From a virus: a DNA stretch of 40,711 nucleotides. Of the stretch, positions 26,868-35,521 are shown piece after piece. The position numbers were made by a program, and so were the translations under genes. Every line of letters starts with the position of its first letter. Position 1 is the stretch's first letter. Location of the stretch: IMG/VR virus record IMGVR_UViG_3300047388_000626, positions 1 to 40,711 of that record; one strand, given 5' to 3'. The notes under the pieces are model-generated. The model searched no databases and was not told the origin of the DNA. It worked only from the letters and a program-made list of their open reading frames with translations.

Positions 26868-29450
26868 ATGGCGTTCGATTCCACTGCCGGGCTGTTGTTC
26901 ACCATCGGGGCCGATTCGGAGGCTGCGACGGAGAATATCGCCCGGTTCCGACAGTTGCTGGGCAAGGACCTGGACACCATGAAGGAAGAGTTTCACGACT
27001 TTTCGCATGAGGTGCTGGGGAGTCTGCAAACTGTTTCCGGCGCGGTGACGGCCGGGGCGGCGGTGATTGGTGCTGCGGTCGTGGCATCGGCGGCTTTTGC
27101 ACTGGAGGCGGCGAATAAATTTGTCGAGTATGCCGAGCAGGTGGAGAAGGGGTCGCTGCGGACGGGGATCGCAGCCGAGGACATGTCCGGGCTGATGTTC
27201 GCAGCCAAATCGATGGGCGTTGGATACGAGGCGCTGATCGGCGGGCTGACGAAGTTTTCCAGCTACATTGTGAAGTCGGCGGAGGACACTAACTACGCGA
27301 AGAGCGCATTTGCGAAGCTCGGCATTTCGCAAGAGGACGTGAAGGCGGGCATCGAGCACGAGCTGCCGCTGTTGATGAAAGCGCAGGATGCAATTCACGG
27401 GCTGGGCAGCCAGGTGGAACGCGTTGCGATCGTGCGGGAACTGATGAGCCGGGGCGGTCCGGCGCTTGTGCAGGTGCTGCAACTCGACGCGGTTCAGATG
27501 AAGGCGCTGACGGACCGGGCGAGGGAACTGGGGCTAGTGCTCAGCGAAGAGGACACCAAGGCCGCTAAAGAGTTCAAGATTGTGCTGGCTGATGTAAAAG
27601 CCTCGTGGGAAGCGATGTCGGTGTCGATCGGGCGGGTGGTATTGCCCGCATTGCGGGCGTTCGAGATTGGTGTGACGGCGCTGATGGACACGTTCCGTAG
27701 CGGGTATTCGGACATGACCACCTTTTTCACGGCCTATCTGGTCAATGTTGACAAAGCCATCGAGCGCACTGCCCTGATCGCGAAAAATAAAGAGGGCGAC
27801 AAGAAACTGTTACCGGGTGCCGACGACGTGAAAAAGGCCATGGCTGATTTCACGGGGCTGTCGAACGTCATCGAAGCGCTGCGCATGAAGACGGCCGGGG
27901 CCGGCAACGAACTGGTGAAGGCCGTGGCTGAGATCCAGCACATGCAGTTGGAGGCGGCCAAGGCGCAGGAGAATTTCGAGAGGTTGAAGGCGTCGGGGAC
28001 GTTGAGCGCGGAAACGATCAAGCGGGAGGCGGCGGCGCTGGCTGCGCTGCCGGCTGGGATCAATGCTCTGACGCTGGCGCTGCAAAAGAAAATCAACGAA
28101 AATATTTTGCTGGCCGGGGACGAACTGGATATCGAGATGAACGCGCAGCGAGAAAAGTCGCTGGCTGAGGAACTGGCGGCGTGGGATCTGCATATCGCGA
28201 AGCGCAAGGAACAGATGCAGAAGGCCGGCACGGACACCCTGGTGAACTTGGCGAAGCTGGATGCCGACCACAAAGCCGGAACCAAAAAGAGGTTGGACGA
28301 TCACGCGGCCGCGGTGTTAGCGGCGGGCGAGGATTTGCGAGGAAAGATCAATGCGCAGCGCGAGCACGGGTGGCAGGAACAACTGGCAGCGTTCGATATC
28401 GAGATCGCGAAACTGAAAGAGCAGTACACCAAGAAGGGTGAGCTGACGCTGTGGATACAGGGGCTACTGTTCCAGTATGAAACGGCCGGGCACAACAGGC
28501 TGCTCAAGGCCAATGACGATGCCTGGGGTCAGGAGATGGTGAAGCTGCAGTCCAGCTTGGCGACGATGTTGAGCGCGCGATTGAGCGGGGCGGAGCGGAT
28601 CAAGTTCATCTACGACGGAGATGTGGCGAAATTCAGCGCAGTGGAAGAAGAAAAGGTAGTCATAGCGACGCAGGGCGAAGTGAAGAAAGCCGGAATCCGG
28701 GCGCTGTTCGCGATGAACCGGGAGGCGCTGCTGAAGAAGGAAGAAAACGATTTACAGGCGTTGAAGAATTCGCAGGGGTGGCAGGGAGTTTTTGGGGGCG
28801 AGTTCGCGCGGCTGTTGAAGGGGGATGAGGCGGCGGCGCGGGAGTGGGCTGAGAGCTTGAACCAGTCCGCGCTGATGGTGAAGTTTTCGCTGACGGCGCT
28901 GAAACAAGAGGCCGAGGACGCGTTCAGCGGGTTTTCGAAGGGCATGAGCGGGAATATCGCGCAGGCCATTGTGTATTCGGGGTCGATCAAGCAGGCCATG
29001 CAGACGGCGGCGGCATCGGCGTTGGAGTCGCTGGCGGCGGAGTCTATCGGGCAGGCGCTTTTCGCCACGGCGTTGGGATTTTTGCGGCTGGCGCAATACG
29101 ACGGAGCGGGGGCGGCTTCGGCATTTGAGGCGGCTGAACTGTTCGGGTCGATCGGGCTGGCGTCAGCGGTGGCTGGCCGGGCGATCGCGCCGCCATCCGC
29201 GTCGGCTGGAGCTGGGGCCGGATCGACGGCGGCGGCCGGGGCTGGGCCGTCGTCGAACCAGAGCGTGCTGCCGACGAATAGCGCGGCGGCTTCGACGGAC
29301 CGGTCGCGAGTGACGGTGAACGTCTACGGGCATGTGTTCGGGTTCAGCGGGGTGGAGGAATTGGCGGGGGCGCTGAACGATGCGGTGAGCCAGCGGGACG
29401 TGCGGTTGATTGCGACGCAGGTGAAACAGGCTACGAGGGCCACCGTATGA
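26868..29450 (+). CDS. Tail tape measure protein
   Basis: This 860-aa protein is one of the two longest genes and follows the chaperones. Residues 25-75 contain a coiled-coil start and an Ala/Val/Gly hydrophobic stretch (TAGAAVIGAAVVASAAFAL). Long helical coiled-coil regions run to about residue 670. A 34-residue unit recurs 70 residues apart (starting at 425 and 495: NAQREKSLAEELAAWDLHIA against NAQREHGWQEQLAAFDIEIA). The C-terminal part has hydrophobic, Ala/Gly-rich segments. Tape measures set tail length; at roughly 0.15 nm per residue this one predicts a tail of about 130 nm. Confidence 0.88.
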   Translation: MAFDSTAGLLFTIGADSEAATENIARFRQLLGKDLDTMKEEFHDFSHEVLGSLQTVSGAVTAGAAVIGAAVVASAAFALEAANKFVEYAEQVEKGSLRTGIAAEDMSGLMFAAKSMGVGYEALIGGLTKFSSYIVKSAEDTNYAKSAFAKLGISQEDVKAGIEHELPLLMKAQDAIHGLGSQVERVAIVRELMSRGGPALVQVLQLDAVQMKALTDRARELGLVLSEEDTKAAKEFKIVLADVKASWEAMSVSIGRVVLPALRAFEIGVTALMDTFRSGYSDMTTFFTAYLVNVDKAIERTALIAKNKEGDKKLLPGADDVKKAMADFTGLSNVIEALRMKTAGAGNELVKAVAEIQHMQLEAAKAQENFERLKASGTLSAETIKREAAALAALPAGINALTLALQKKINENILLAGDELDIEMNAQREKSLAEELAAWDLHIAKRKEQMQKAGTDTLVNLAKLDADHKAGTKKRLDDHAAAVLAAGEDLRGKINAQREHGWQEQLAAFDIEIAKLKEQYTKKGELTLWIQGLLFQYETAGHNRLLKANDDAWGQEMVKLQSSLATMLSARLSGAERIKFIYDGDVAKFSAVEEEKVVIATQGEVKKAGIRALFAMNREALLKKEENDLQALKNSQGWQGVFGGEFARLLKGDEAAAREWAESLNQSALMVKFSLTALKQEAEDAFSGFSKGMSGNIAQAIVYSGSIKQAMQTAAASALESLAAESIGQALFATALGFLRLAQYDGAGAASAFEAAELFGSIGLASAVAGRAIAPPSASAGAGAGSTAAAGAGPSSNQSVLPTNSAAASTDRSRVTVNVYGHVFGFSGVEELAGALNDAVSQRDVRLIATQVKQATRATV

Positions 29451-30011
29451 AGAGCGCGGATCGATTTGAAGCGATGCGGCTGGCTTGCAGGCGGAAGCCC
29501 CACGGGACGCGGGCGCGTTATGTATCCGGGTGCGGGTGCGTTCCCTGCCGCGCGGCGAATTCGCGCTATGAATCCGGCCGCATGCGCGCCCGGTTGAGCG
29601 GTGACTGGAACGGGATCGTGAGCGCTGAGCGGGGCGCGAGTTCATCTGGCCGAGTTGTCCGCTATGGGAATCGGGCGGCATTCAGTCGCGGAGGCGTGCG
29701 ACGTCTCGGAAGAGATTCTGTGGGGTATCGTCTCCGGTTCCCAAAAGAACATCCGCGCACGAACGGAGCGGCGAATTCTGGCGGTGGATGAGGGAGCGCG
29801 GCGCGGGGCGTGCCTGATGCCGGCGGCGGCGACGTGGAAGCTGTTGCGGGAACTGCTGGACCGCGGCTTTTCGAAAGTGCAGATTGCGGAATGGCTGGGG
29901 AACACGAAGGCATTGCAGATCAACCGCAAGCGCGTTACGGCCGCGACGGCCACGAGAGTGGAACGGATGTACCGGCTGTTGAACGCGGGCAAGCTGGAAC
30001 GGACGCGGTGA
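29447..30011 (+). pseudogene. HTH DNA-binding protein gene with one-base frameshift
   Basis: Two frames together spell one protein. From 29447: HGTRARYVSGCGCVPCRAANS, ending at GDWNGIVSAER. After the GGGG at 29631-29634 the next frame continues ARVHLAELSAMGIGRHSVAE to TATRVERMYRLLNAG and stops at 30011. Skipping one G restores a continuous protein of about 187 aa with the Cys-rich N-terminus and two helix-turn-helix segments of a phage-associated family I know by pattern. Either the gene is broken by a one-G insertion, the base call is wrong, or a +1 shift occurs. The start overlaps the tape measure stop. Confidence 0.65.
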
Positions 30012-30124
30012 TGGAACCGGAAGAAGACGGGCTGCGGTTCGCTGGTTCAGTGGGCGAGTGGGACGAGTTGGCGGAGGACGTGGACGCGGTCAGTGAGTCG
30101 ATGAGCGATGAGGACACCGAATAG
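30011..30124 (+). CDS. 37-aa acidic protein
   Basis: ATG 30011 overlaps the previous stop. The peptide is strongly acidic (17 Asp/Glu in 37 residues) and ends directly before the next ATG. The placement suggests a real coupled micro-gene. It may be a DNA mimic or a linker gene, but this is not shown. Confidence 0.45.
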   Translation: MEPEEDGLRFAGSVGEWDELAEDVDAVSESMSDEDTE

Positions 30125-30562
30125 ATGGGGCTGCCGAAAGTCAATTACGATCCCGGTGGCGGGGCGGTGGATTTGTTGTTTGCGCGCGGGCCGAATGGGT
30201 TCCGGTGTTTTTATCATGCGCGGGTGCATGACAATCTTTCGACTAGCGGCGTCGCGCGGGAGCGGGTGACGGAGGGGCTGGACATGTTGATCACGTTCAG
30301 CATGCCGGCGTTGAAGGTGTCCGACGATTATGCGGGGTGGATGGCGTTTTCAAAGTTCGTGCTAGGCGGGGGGCAGTTCACGTTTTTTCCGAACGTGGAC
30401 CATTTGGAGAACGCTTATCACTGCCTCAGCGACGATCAGGATTTTGCGCCGGCGCGGGTGGGTCCGCAGACTTACACGGCGGCGTTTCAGTGGAGGATCG
30501 TGCCGGATGGGAGCGCGCCGGCCGATCCGGGCGTGGTGATGCAAAAGTTTTACGGGCTGTGA
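30125..30562 (+). CDS. Distal tail-like protein
   Basis: A 145-aa beta-rich protein (FRCFYHARVHDNLSTSG, LDMLITFSMPALKVSDD, YTAAFQWRIVPDGSA). Small beta-rich proteins directly after the tape measure in siphophages are usually distal tail proteins that link tube and tip. The match is by size, character and position, not by a named motif. Start follows the previous TAG with no gap. Confidence 0.55.
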   Translation: MGLPKVNYDPGGGAVDLLFARGPNGFRCFYHARVHDNLSTSGVARERVTEGLDMLITFSMPALKVSDDYAGWMAFSKFVLGGGQFTFFPNVDHLENAYHCLSDDQDFAPARVGPQTYTAAFQWRIVPDGSAPADPGVVMQKFYGL

Positions 30563-30807
30563 TGGAACGTGCGGCGATGGAAGAGTTGAAGCGGATCACG
30601 GCGGGCGGGACTCGGGTGCGGATCGACATGTCGCCGAGCGAGGGGCTGATGCTGGTGAATCTGATCCAGGTGGCTTCTTCGAATGTCGGGTGCGATGGGC
30701 CGGATTCCATATTCGGGCAGCGGATGGTGGAAACCGTGGGGAGCTTCTTTGGGGCGCGGACCGCGATCGGGGATTTGATCCGGAGCGGATGGACGGTGGC
30801 GAAGTGA
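30562..30807 (+). CDS. Small hypothetical tail-region protein
   Basis: An 81-aa protein on a TGATG overlap. It has a strand pair (TRVRIDMSPSEGLMLV), a helix (LVNLIQVASSN) and a C-terminal helix. Function unknown; operon position suggests a minor tail or assembly role. Confidence 0.55.
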   Translation: MERAAMEELKRITAGGTRVRIDMSPSEGLMLVNLIQVASSNVGCDGPDSIFGQRMVETVGSFFGARTAIGDLIRSGWTVAK

Positions 30808-30896
30808 TTGAAAGGCTCATCGGGTATGGGCTTGGGTTGGTGCTAGTGCTGGTGCTGTTTTGGGCGGCGTATTTGGCCGTGGCGGAGTGGGGTTGA
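30804..30896 (+). CDS. 30-aa membrane peptide
   Basis: GTG 30804 overlaps the previous stop (GTGA) and TGA at 30896 directly precedes the hub gene. Residues 5-27 form one transmembrane helix (LIGYGLGLVLVLVLFWAAYL). An ATG at 30789 would add five residues. A tiny holin-like or toxin-like peptide is possible; it could also be a chance frame. Confidence 0.4.
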   Translation: MIERLIGYGLGLVLVLVLFWAAYLAVAEWG

Positions 30897-32228
30897 GTGA
30901 TTCAGACTAACGTACAGTTCGATGCGAAGAATGCGGCGCTGGGGAAAAAGCCGATTTATGTTTTTGCCATCGGCGGCGAGGCGCGGGTTTATTCTACGCA
31001 TGATCTGACGGTCGAGGGCGTGGGTGCGCCGCCGGTGTTTGTTCCGTGGCTGAAGACGCCGCAGGGGGCTACGCAGACTATCGACATTTTGAACGGGCAG
31101 TCGTCGATCGGGGAGTTGGTTTGCGAGGTGGTCGACCAGGGCGGGTCGGTGCGCGAGCTGGTGGGGTCGTCGACGCTGGAGGGGCAGTCGGCCACGTTGT
31201 CCGTTGGATATCCGGGAATGGACTGGGCGAATTTTGTTCCGCTGCACACTTACCGGCTGTACAAGATCTTGCCTTCGGGGGATTACACGTCGTGGCTGTT
31301 TTCGTCGCGGGATTTGCAGATGGTGGCTAAGCGGTCCGTTTATATTCATCCGGAGAATGGGCGGGCGATTTCGGATTCGAATCCTTGGATTCTGATGGGG
31401 ACGCCGGGGGAGATCGCGCAGGCCGTTTACTTGCTGGCGCTGGGAAGGCCGGTTACGGAGATCGATCGCGCGGCGTTTGCGGCGCTGGACTCCGGCGCCG
31501 AGGGGCTGTTCAAGACGGTGCGGCCGTTTCTGTTCGTGATCAACGCGGCGTTCGAAGCGAAGCAGTTTTTGGAGACGGAGATTTATAAGGCGTGCGGGCT
31601 GTATCCGGTGATCGACAATCTGGGGCGGCTTTCGCTGAAGGCATTTCGCGCGCCCGCGGGTGGCGTGGCGTCGGCTTTCACTTTCACGGCGGACAACATG
31701 ACGGTGCTGCCGGGGATCGACCGGCAGCCCATCATGAACGAGATTATTTTCTCGATTGACTTCGACGGGTCCGCGTACCAGAACGAGCTGGTGTATGTGG
31801 ACGGGGCGTCGGTGAGCTTGTATGGGCGGGCGGCGCAGTTGGTGGTGCAGTCCGCTGGATTGCGCACGGTGTTCGGGGCGCAGTGGGTGTGCGAGGAAAC
31901 GGCGGCGCGGCTGTTCACGCGATTCGCGGGGACTCCGGTGGGACTGCGGGGCGGGGCGCTGATCGCGAACATCGAAGCGTTTCTGATGACCATGCCGGTG
32001 TGGGCGGGCGATTACGTGAAGGTGACGCATCCGCTGATGCCGGATTTGTTGACTGGAGCGTTGGGCGTGACGGACCGAGTGTACGAGGTGGTGGACCGGA
32101 CGCCGGATTTTGCGAACGGGCGGATGAAGTACCGTTTGCTGGACACGGGGCTGACCGGGCAGTCGGCGGCGTTTCAGTTTGCGCCGAGTGGGCGGGATTT
32201 TGTGATCGGGACGTCAGCGAGTTACTGA
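30897..32228 (+). CDS. Tail hub/baseplate-like protein
   Basis: A 443-aa protein. The N-terminal part (VQFDAKNAALGKKPIYVFAI) and beta-rich middle with DILNGQSSIGELVCEVVDQG resemble tail-tip proteins of siphophages such as B3/D3112. The C-terminal part has a hub-like beta layout (AQWVCEETAARLFTRFAGTP, MPVWAGDYVKVTHPLMPDLL). It would form the ring at the end of the tail tube. GTG 30897 directly follows the previous TGA. Precise family unknown. Confidence 0.6.
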   Translation: MIQTNVQFDAKNAALGKKPIYVFAIGGEARVYSTHDLTVEGVGAPPVFVPWLKTPQGATQTIDILNGQSSIGELVCEVVDQGGSVRELVGSSTLEGQSATLSVGYPGMDWANFVPLHTYRLYKILPSGDYTSWLFSSRDLQMVAKRSVYIHPENGRAISDSNPWILMGTPGEIAQAVYLLALGRPVTEIDRAAFAALDSGAEGLFKTVRPFLFVINAAFEAKQFLETEIYKACGLYPVIDNLGRLSLKAFRAPAGGVASAFTFTADNMTVLPGIDRQPIMNEIIFSIDFDGSAYQNELVYVDGASVSLYGRAAQLVVQSAGLRTVFGAQWVCEETAARLFTRFAGTPVGLRGGALIANIEAFLMTMPVWAGDYVKVTHPLMPDLLTGALGVTDRVYEVVDRTPDFANGRMKYRLLDTGLTGQSAAFQFAPSGRDFVIGTSASY

Positions 32229-32238
32229 GGGGGATTGG

Positions 32239-32502
32239 ATGGGGAAGAAAGACAAAGGGAAGGGGCCGCTGATGAACGCGGATGAACGCGGATTGGACGG
32301 TCCGGAGGTGGTGGATGTGCCGGCCGCGCCTCCGGAGTTCACGCTGAACGCGCGGAATGGGTTCGACGTGCTGGCGCTAGTGGCGATTGTGTCGCTGGCG
32401 GACGGGATGGGGATGAAGGCGCAAGATCCGGAGAGGTTCGCGGAAATGCAGTTCAGGCTGCGGGAGTTCGAGTTGTACGAGGAAGCGCACCGGGGGGAAT
32501 GA
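32239..32502 (+). CDS. Small hypothetical protein with a tandem 10-bp repeat
   Basis: An 87-aa protein with AGGGGG five bases before ATG 32239. Residues 12-16 (MNADE) lie over the tandem repeat GATGAACGCG x2 (32271-32290). The rest contains a hydrophobic helix (FDVLALVAIVSLADGMGM) and an acidic C-terminus. No family is recognised; it may be a minor tail or membrane-associated protein. Confidence 0.5.
   Translation: MGKKDKGKGPLMNADERGLDGPEVVDVPAAPPEFTLNARNGFDVLALVAIVSLADGMGMKAQDPERFAEMQFRLREFELYEEAHRGE
32271..32293. repeat. Tandem GATGAACGCG repeat
   Basis: Two perfect 10-bp units plus GAT inside the N-terminus of a small gene. Repeats of this sequence occur in many environmental bacterial genomes, to my recollection, so this may be a trace of host DNA. 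Confidence 0.6.
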
Positions 32503-32789
32503 TGCCTGCCTGCCCATACTGTTCGGAAGCCATCCAACCGGGCGAACCAACGCAAAGCATATCGCACAATGGCCAGCCTTGCGAGTTTCACGTTGAATGC
32601 ACGGTTCGGATGGTAGCCGGAAGCGTGGAGCACCAATTGGGCAAGTGTTCCTGTTATGGAGGTTCGGAAGTTGAACCGGCCCTGTCGCTGCGCGAGCTGG
32701 CGCGGCGGGCGTACAAAGTGTTTCAGGAGACGACTGGTGGGCGGGCGCGTTGCGATGAGGGCCGGGCGGCGAAGTGGAGATGGAACTGA
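32499..32789 (+). CDS. Zinc-finger protein, CPYC/HVEC type
   Basis: A 96-aa protein starting on an ATGA overlap (a second ATG follows at once). Residues 3-53 contain CPYC, then HNGQPCEFHVECTVRM and CSC, a spacing suitable for a LIM/RING-like zinc site. The C-terminus is a helix (LSLRELARRAYKVFQET). It probably binds DNA or protein; no family is recognised. Confidence 0.6.
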   Translation: MMPACPYCSEAIQPGEPTQSISHNGQPCEFHVECTVRMVAGSVEHQLGKCSCYGGSEVEPALSLRELARRAYKVFQETTGGRARCDEGRAAKWRWN

Positions 32790-32969
32790 ATGGCGGACGT
32801 GAAACAGATTGCACCGGCGCCGTCACCTCGGGAGTTGCTGGAACGCGTGGAGCGGGAGACGTGTCCGGCTTGCCGTTTGGGGCGGTATCACACCGAACGC
32901 GAATGGCTGAATCATCCGCGGGCTGGGACGGGGTTGAGCAAAGACACAGTGCGGACGGGGAAAACGTAG
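32790..32969 (+). CDS. 59-aa protein with CPAC zinc motif
   Basis: ATG 32790 directly follows the previous stop and the frame ends directly before the next ATG. It contains ETCPACRLGRYH, with a later His, in a mostly helical sequence. Its size and motif resemble the other small Cys-rich proteins of this phage. Function unknown. Confidence 0.55.
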   Translation: MADVKQIAPAPSPRELLERVERETCPACRLGRYHTEREWLNHPRAGTGLSKDTVRTGKT

Positions 32970-33437
32970 ATGGCCACGTTGATTTTGACTTCGTCGCCGG
33001 GGTTCGCGGAGGTTCCGGACTCGACGTTCGATGGGGGGAATCCGGCTAGCGCGGCGAATTTCAAGGCGCTGAATTCGGCGGCGAAATTCGCGGCGGTCCG
33101 GACGGAGGAGTTTTGGGGCTTTTATAAAAACGCGGAGACTGTGGTGCTGCCGGTGTCGGTGGCAGACGGGTACGCTTACGCGCGCGAGGAACTGCAATAC
33201 ACCTACGAGATTTTCCACACTGGGGGCGCGCCGGCTACGCCGTTGGCGGGGTCGCAGGTGGTGCCGGGGAAGGGCGCGGGGAGCGGGCCGGGGAACCTGC
33301 TGGCGTTCGGATTTGTGGTAGGGCAAGCGACGGGGCTGGTGGTGTGCAACGTTTCCTACTATGTCGCCGGCGGGGCGCAGACGGATACCAATGACGGGAT
33401 TTTGATTGTGCATACGTGCGCGCGGAGGCAGAGGTGA
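32970..33437 (+). CDS. Hypothetical beta-rich tail protein
   Basis: A 155-aa protein, beta-rich and Gly/Ala-rich (TLILTSSPGFAEVPDSTFDG, then LAFGFVVGQATGLVV and VCNVSYYVAGGAQ). It lies among tail-tip genes and is probably a minor tail or tip protein. Its stop lies in the first copy of a 20-bp tandem duplication that may have arisen at the gene border. Confidence 0.55.
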   Translation: MATLILTSSPGFAEVPDSTFDGGNPASAANFKALNSAAKFAAVRTEEFWGFYKNAETVVLPVSVADGYAYAREELQYTYEIFHTGGAPATPLAGSQVVPGKGAGSGPGNLLAFGFVVGQATGLVVCNVSYYVAGGAQTDTNDGILIVHTCARRQR

Positions 33438-33470
33438 AGAAGGGGGCGGGGAGGTGAAGAAGGGGGCGCG
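33431..33470. repeat. Tandem 20-bp duplication at a gene junction
   Basis: Two adjacent 20-bp units (33431-33450 and 33451-33470), starting GAGGTGAAGAAGGGGGCG and differing at one base. The first carries the stop of the upstream gene and a seven-codon frame starting at GTG 33434; the second carries the GTG start of the downstream gene. It looks like a recent slippage duplication. Confidence 0.8.
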
Positions 33471-33693
33471 GAGAATTGTCGAGCTTGAGGATCGGGGCCA
33501 GGACTTCACTGAGTTTCTGTTGAACGGAAACAACACCATCGTTGACGTTAAGCCGTTTCAGGCGTGGGTGTGGATGGGATTTCGGATCATGCAAAAGCGG
33601 ATACGGCCGGGCATGGCACCTCGGCTGGAAAAACGCGGGCAGCTTCCGGTGACGTTGAAGTATCGCGTTGTTTCGGTGAGGTTGGCGAACTGA
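33454..33693 (+). CDS. Small hypothetical tail-region protein
   Basis: A 79-aa protein starting at GTG 33454 in the second unit of the tandem duplication. It is beta-rich and basic (FTEFLLNGNNTIVDVKPF, then QAWVWMGFRIMQKRIRP) with a strand at the end (LPVTLKYRVVSVRL). Its stop overlaps the next ATG. The role is unknown; neighbours suggest tail tip. Confidence 0.55.
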   Translation: MKKGARRIVELEDRGQDFTEFLLNGNNTIVDVKPFQAWVWMGFRIMQKRIRPGMAPRLEKRGQLPVTLKYRVVSVRLAN

Positions 33694-35306
33694 TGCTGGT
33701 GGATGCGGCTCCGAATATTGAACGCGCTGGGGTGATCGCTGGCTTTGTGCTGTCGGCGGCCGGGGCGGCGTTTGGTTATGAGCGCGTGGTGGCCTGCACG
33801 ATGGGCGTGCTGTTTGCGCAGAGCGTAATGTACCGACCGGCCGTCACGCCGAGTCTGCCGCTGGTTACTTTGGGGCAGCAGTCGTGGCTCTTTTACAACT
33901 CTGTTGCCGGTGGGGATAACGGGTTCTATTGGGCGAATGCGCCGGTGCCGGTGGTGGCCGACGATGCGTTTGTCGGGTGGGCGGTGGCGGATGCCACGCA
34001 CGTCGTCTTGACCAGCTCGCAGCGGATAGTGGTTCCCGATCCTACGGGGGCGCAGGTGGACGTGATCCCGCTGGGTCCGGTACTTGGGGTCGGGCCTGGC
34101 GGCGGGACGCATGGAGACACCGGCATGCCCGCGGTGATGCAGTACACCACTACGATTCTGGGCAAGGGGGCGATTTCGTTCAGCCAGTTGAATCCGGCGC
34201 CACCGCTTGCGATTCCGCTGCCGGGGGATTGGTACGCGAAGTCGAGCTTGGGGTCGCTCGGGTCCGCTACATTCCGGATCAACTATCGGGATGAGACGGC
34301 GGCCGCGTTGGATGCGCTGACGGCGGACGTGGACGCAGTGACCACCAGTCTTCCGATGGGCGACCTGACCCATTTCGTCAATCATGCGTTTTACCTGATC
34401 GATCAGGAGATCGTGCAGATGGAGCAGGCGACGCTCATTCTGCGCGGGGGTCCGGTGCTGGGGCCGGTGCAGTTTACGCGCGGGTGCCTGGGGACGATCG
34501 CGCGGCCGCACTTTGGGCCGAAGACCATTACGGGCGCGACGAATGCCACGCCGATCGTGCTGACTTGCGTGGGGCACGGGCGGGTGCAGGATGAGTCCAC
34601 TGTGGTGAGCGCGTCGGCGGTGGGCGGAAACACGGCCGCGAATGGCGGATGGGGAGTCGGGGCGGTGGCGGCGGACACGCTGGAGCTGCAAGGCTCGGCC
34701 GGGAACGCGGCGTATACCAGTGGCGGAGTGCTGGCCGGGTCACAAGTTTACACGCTGCAGCAGGCGACCGCGGCATTCGTGCTGCCTCCGCAATTGTTCG
34801 TGGTGCAGACCGAGGGGTATGCATGGGCGTCATCATCGGTGGATCTGCCGCACGCGCTGATCGCTGCGGTGGAGAGCTGGTGGACGAATGCGTTTGGAGA
34901 TTCGACGCACCAGTTCTATTCGCAGATCAGCTACAACCTGGGGCACGGATTCCAGGCGCCGCGGACGCAGGTGGGCTACGTGGTCACGCTGGAAGTGGAT
35001 GGCGTGCTGGGAATCGAGCCGGACGCGACCAAGGAAGTTTTGATTCCCTACGATTCGTCTTGCCACAACGTGTGGGCCACGGTGTTGGGCGTGCCGTTGG
35101 GGGCCGCGGTGCGATTGCTGTTGAAGCGCAATGGGGCGGCGTGGGCTGCGCCGAGCATTCCGGACGGGGCGGCGAACTCGGCGGATTATTTGAACGGGCT
35201 GGCGCTGGCGCCGCTGCTGAAGGGTGACCGGTTGGGGCTGGATATTACGGGCGTGGGCACGGGGTCGTATCCGGGATCGAGGTTGAGTGTGCGGGTGGTG
35301 TTGTGA
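33693..35306 (+). CDS. Tail tip protein with FCCH-like insertion
   Basis: A 537-aa beta-rich protein. Residues about 1-270 form tail-protein-like beta domains. Residues about 279-347 match a common phage tail module, similar to the FCCH domain family: ATPIVLTCVGHGR, then GNTAANGGWGVGA and GSAGNAAYTSGG. The remainder is beta-rich with a hub-like region. The module is typical of surface-exposed tail proteins. ATG 33693 overlaps the previous stop. It probably builds the tail tip or helps adsorption; the exact role is inferred. Confidence 0.6.
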   Translation: MLVDAAPNIERAGVIAGFVLSAAGAAFGYERVVACTMGVLFAQSVMYRPAVTPSLPLVTLGQQSWLFYNSVAGGDNGFYWANAPVPVVADDAFVGWAVADATHVVLTSSQRIVVPDPTGAQVDVIPLGPVLGVGPGGGTHGDTGMPAVMQYTTTILGKGAISFSQLNPAPPLAIPLPGDWYAKSSLGSLGSATFRINYRDETAAALDALTADVDAVTTSLPMGDLTHFVNHAFYLIDQEIVQMEQATLILRGGPVLGPVQFTRGCLGTIARPHFGPKTITGATNATPIVLTCVGHGRVQDESTVVSASAVGGNTAANGGWGVGAVAADTLELQGSAGNAAYTSGGVLAGSQVYTLQQATAAFVLPPQLFVVQTEGYAWASSSVDLPHALIAAVESWWTNAFGDSTHQFYSQISYNLGHGFQAPRTQVGYVVTLEVDGVLGIEPDATKEVLIPYDSSCHNVWATVLGVPLGAAVRLLLKRNGAAWAAPSIPDGAANSADYLNGLALAPLLKGDRLGLDITGVGTGSYPGSRLSVRVVL

Positions 35307-35521
35307 AACGGCTATGTACGGGGCGGGTGATATTGACGGGGACGGAGGCGCGGGGGATCGCGCTGATGCTGGCGAGTTACCAGGGATTTCTGGAGTCGGC
35401 GATCCGGGATGCGTTGGTGTGTGGAAAGGAACCGACAGCGCGCGCGGTACGGAAGCTGGTGGCGATAGATCGCGGGCAGTGGGAGAAGGCGGAAAAGTTT
35501 CGGAAGGGGTTGGTGGGCTGA
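35303..35521 (+). CDS. Small hypothetical protein
   Basis: A 72-aa, mostly helical, basic protein with GTG 35303 overlapping the previous stop. It contains LMLASYQGFLESAIRDALV and a C-terminal helix (WEKAEKFRKGLVG). Its stop overlaps the start of the DnaA-like gene. Unrecognised. Confidence 0.55.
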   Translation: MKRLCTGRVILTGTEARGIALMLASYQGFLESAIRDALVCGKEPTARAVRKLVAIDRGQWEKAEKFRKGLVG

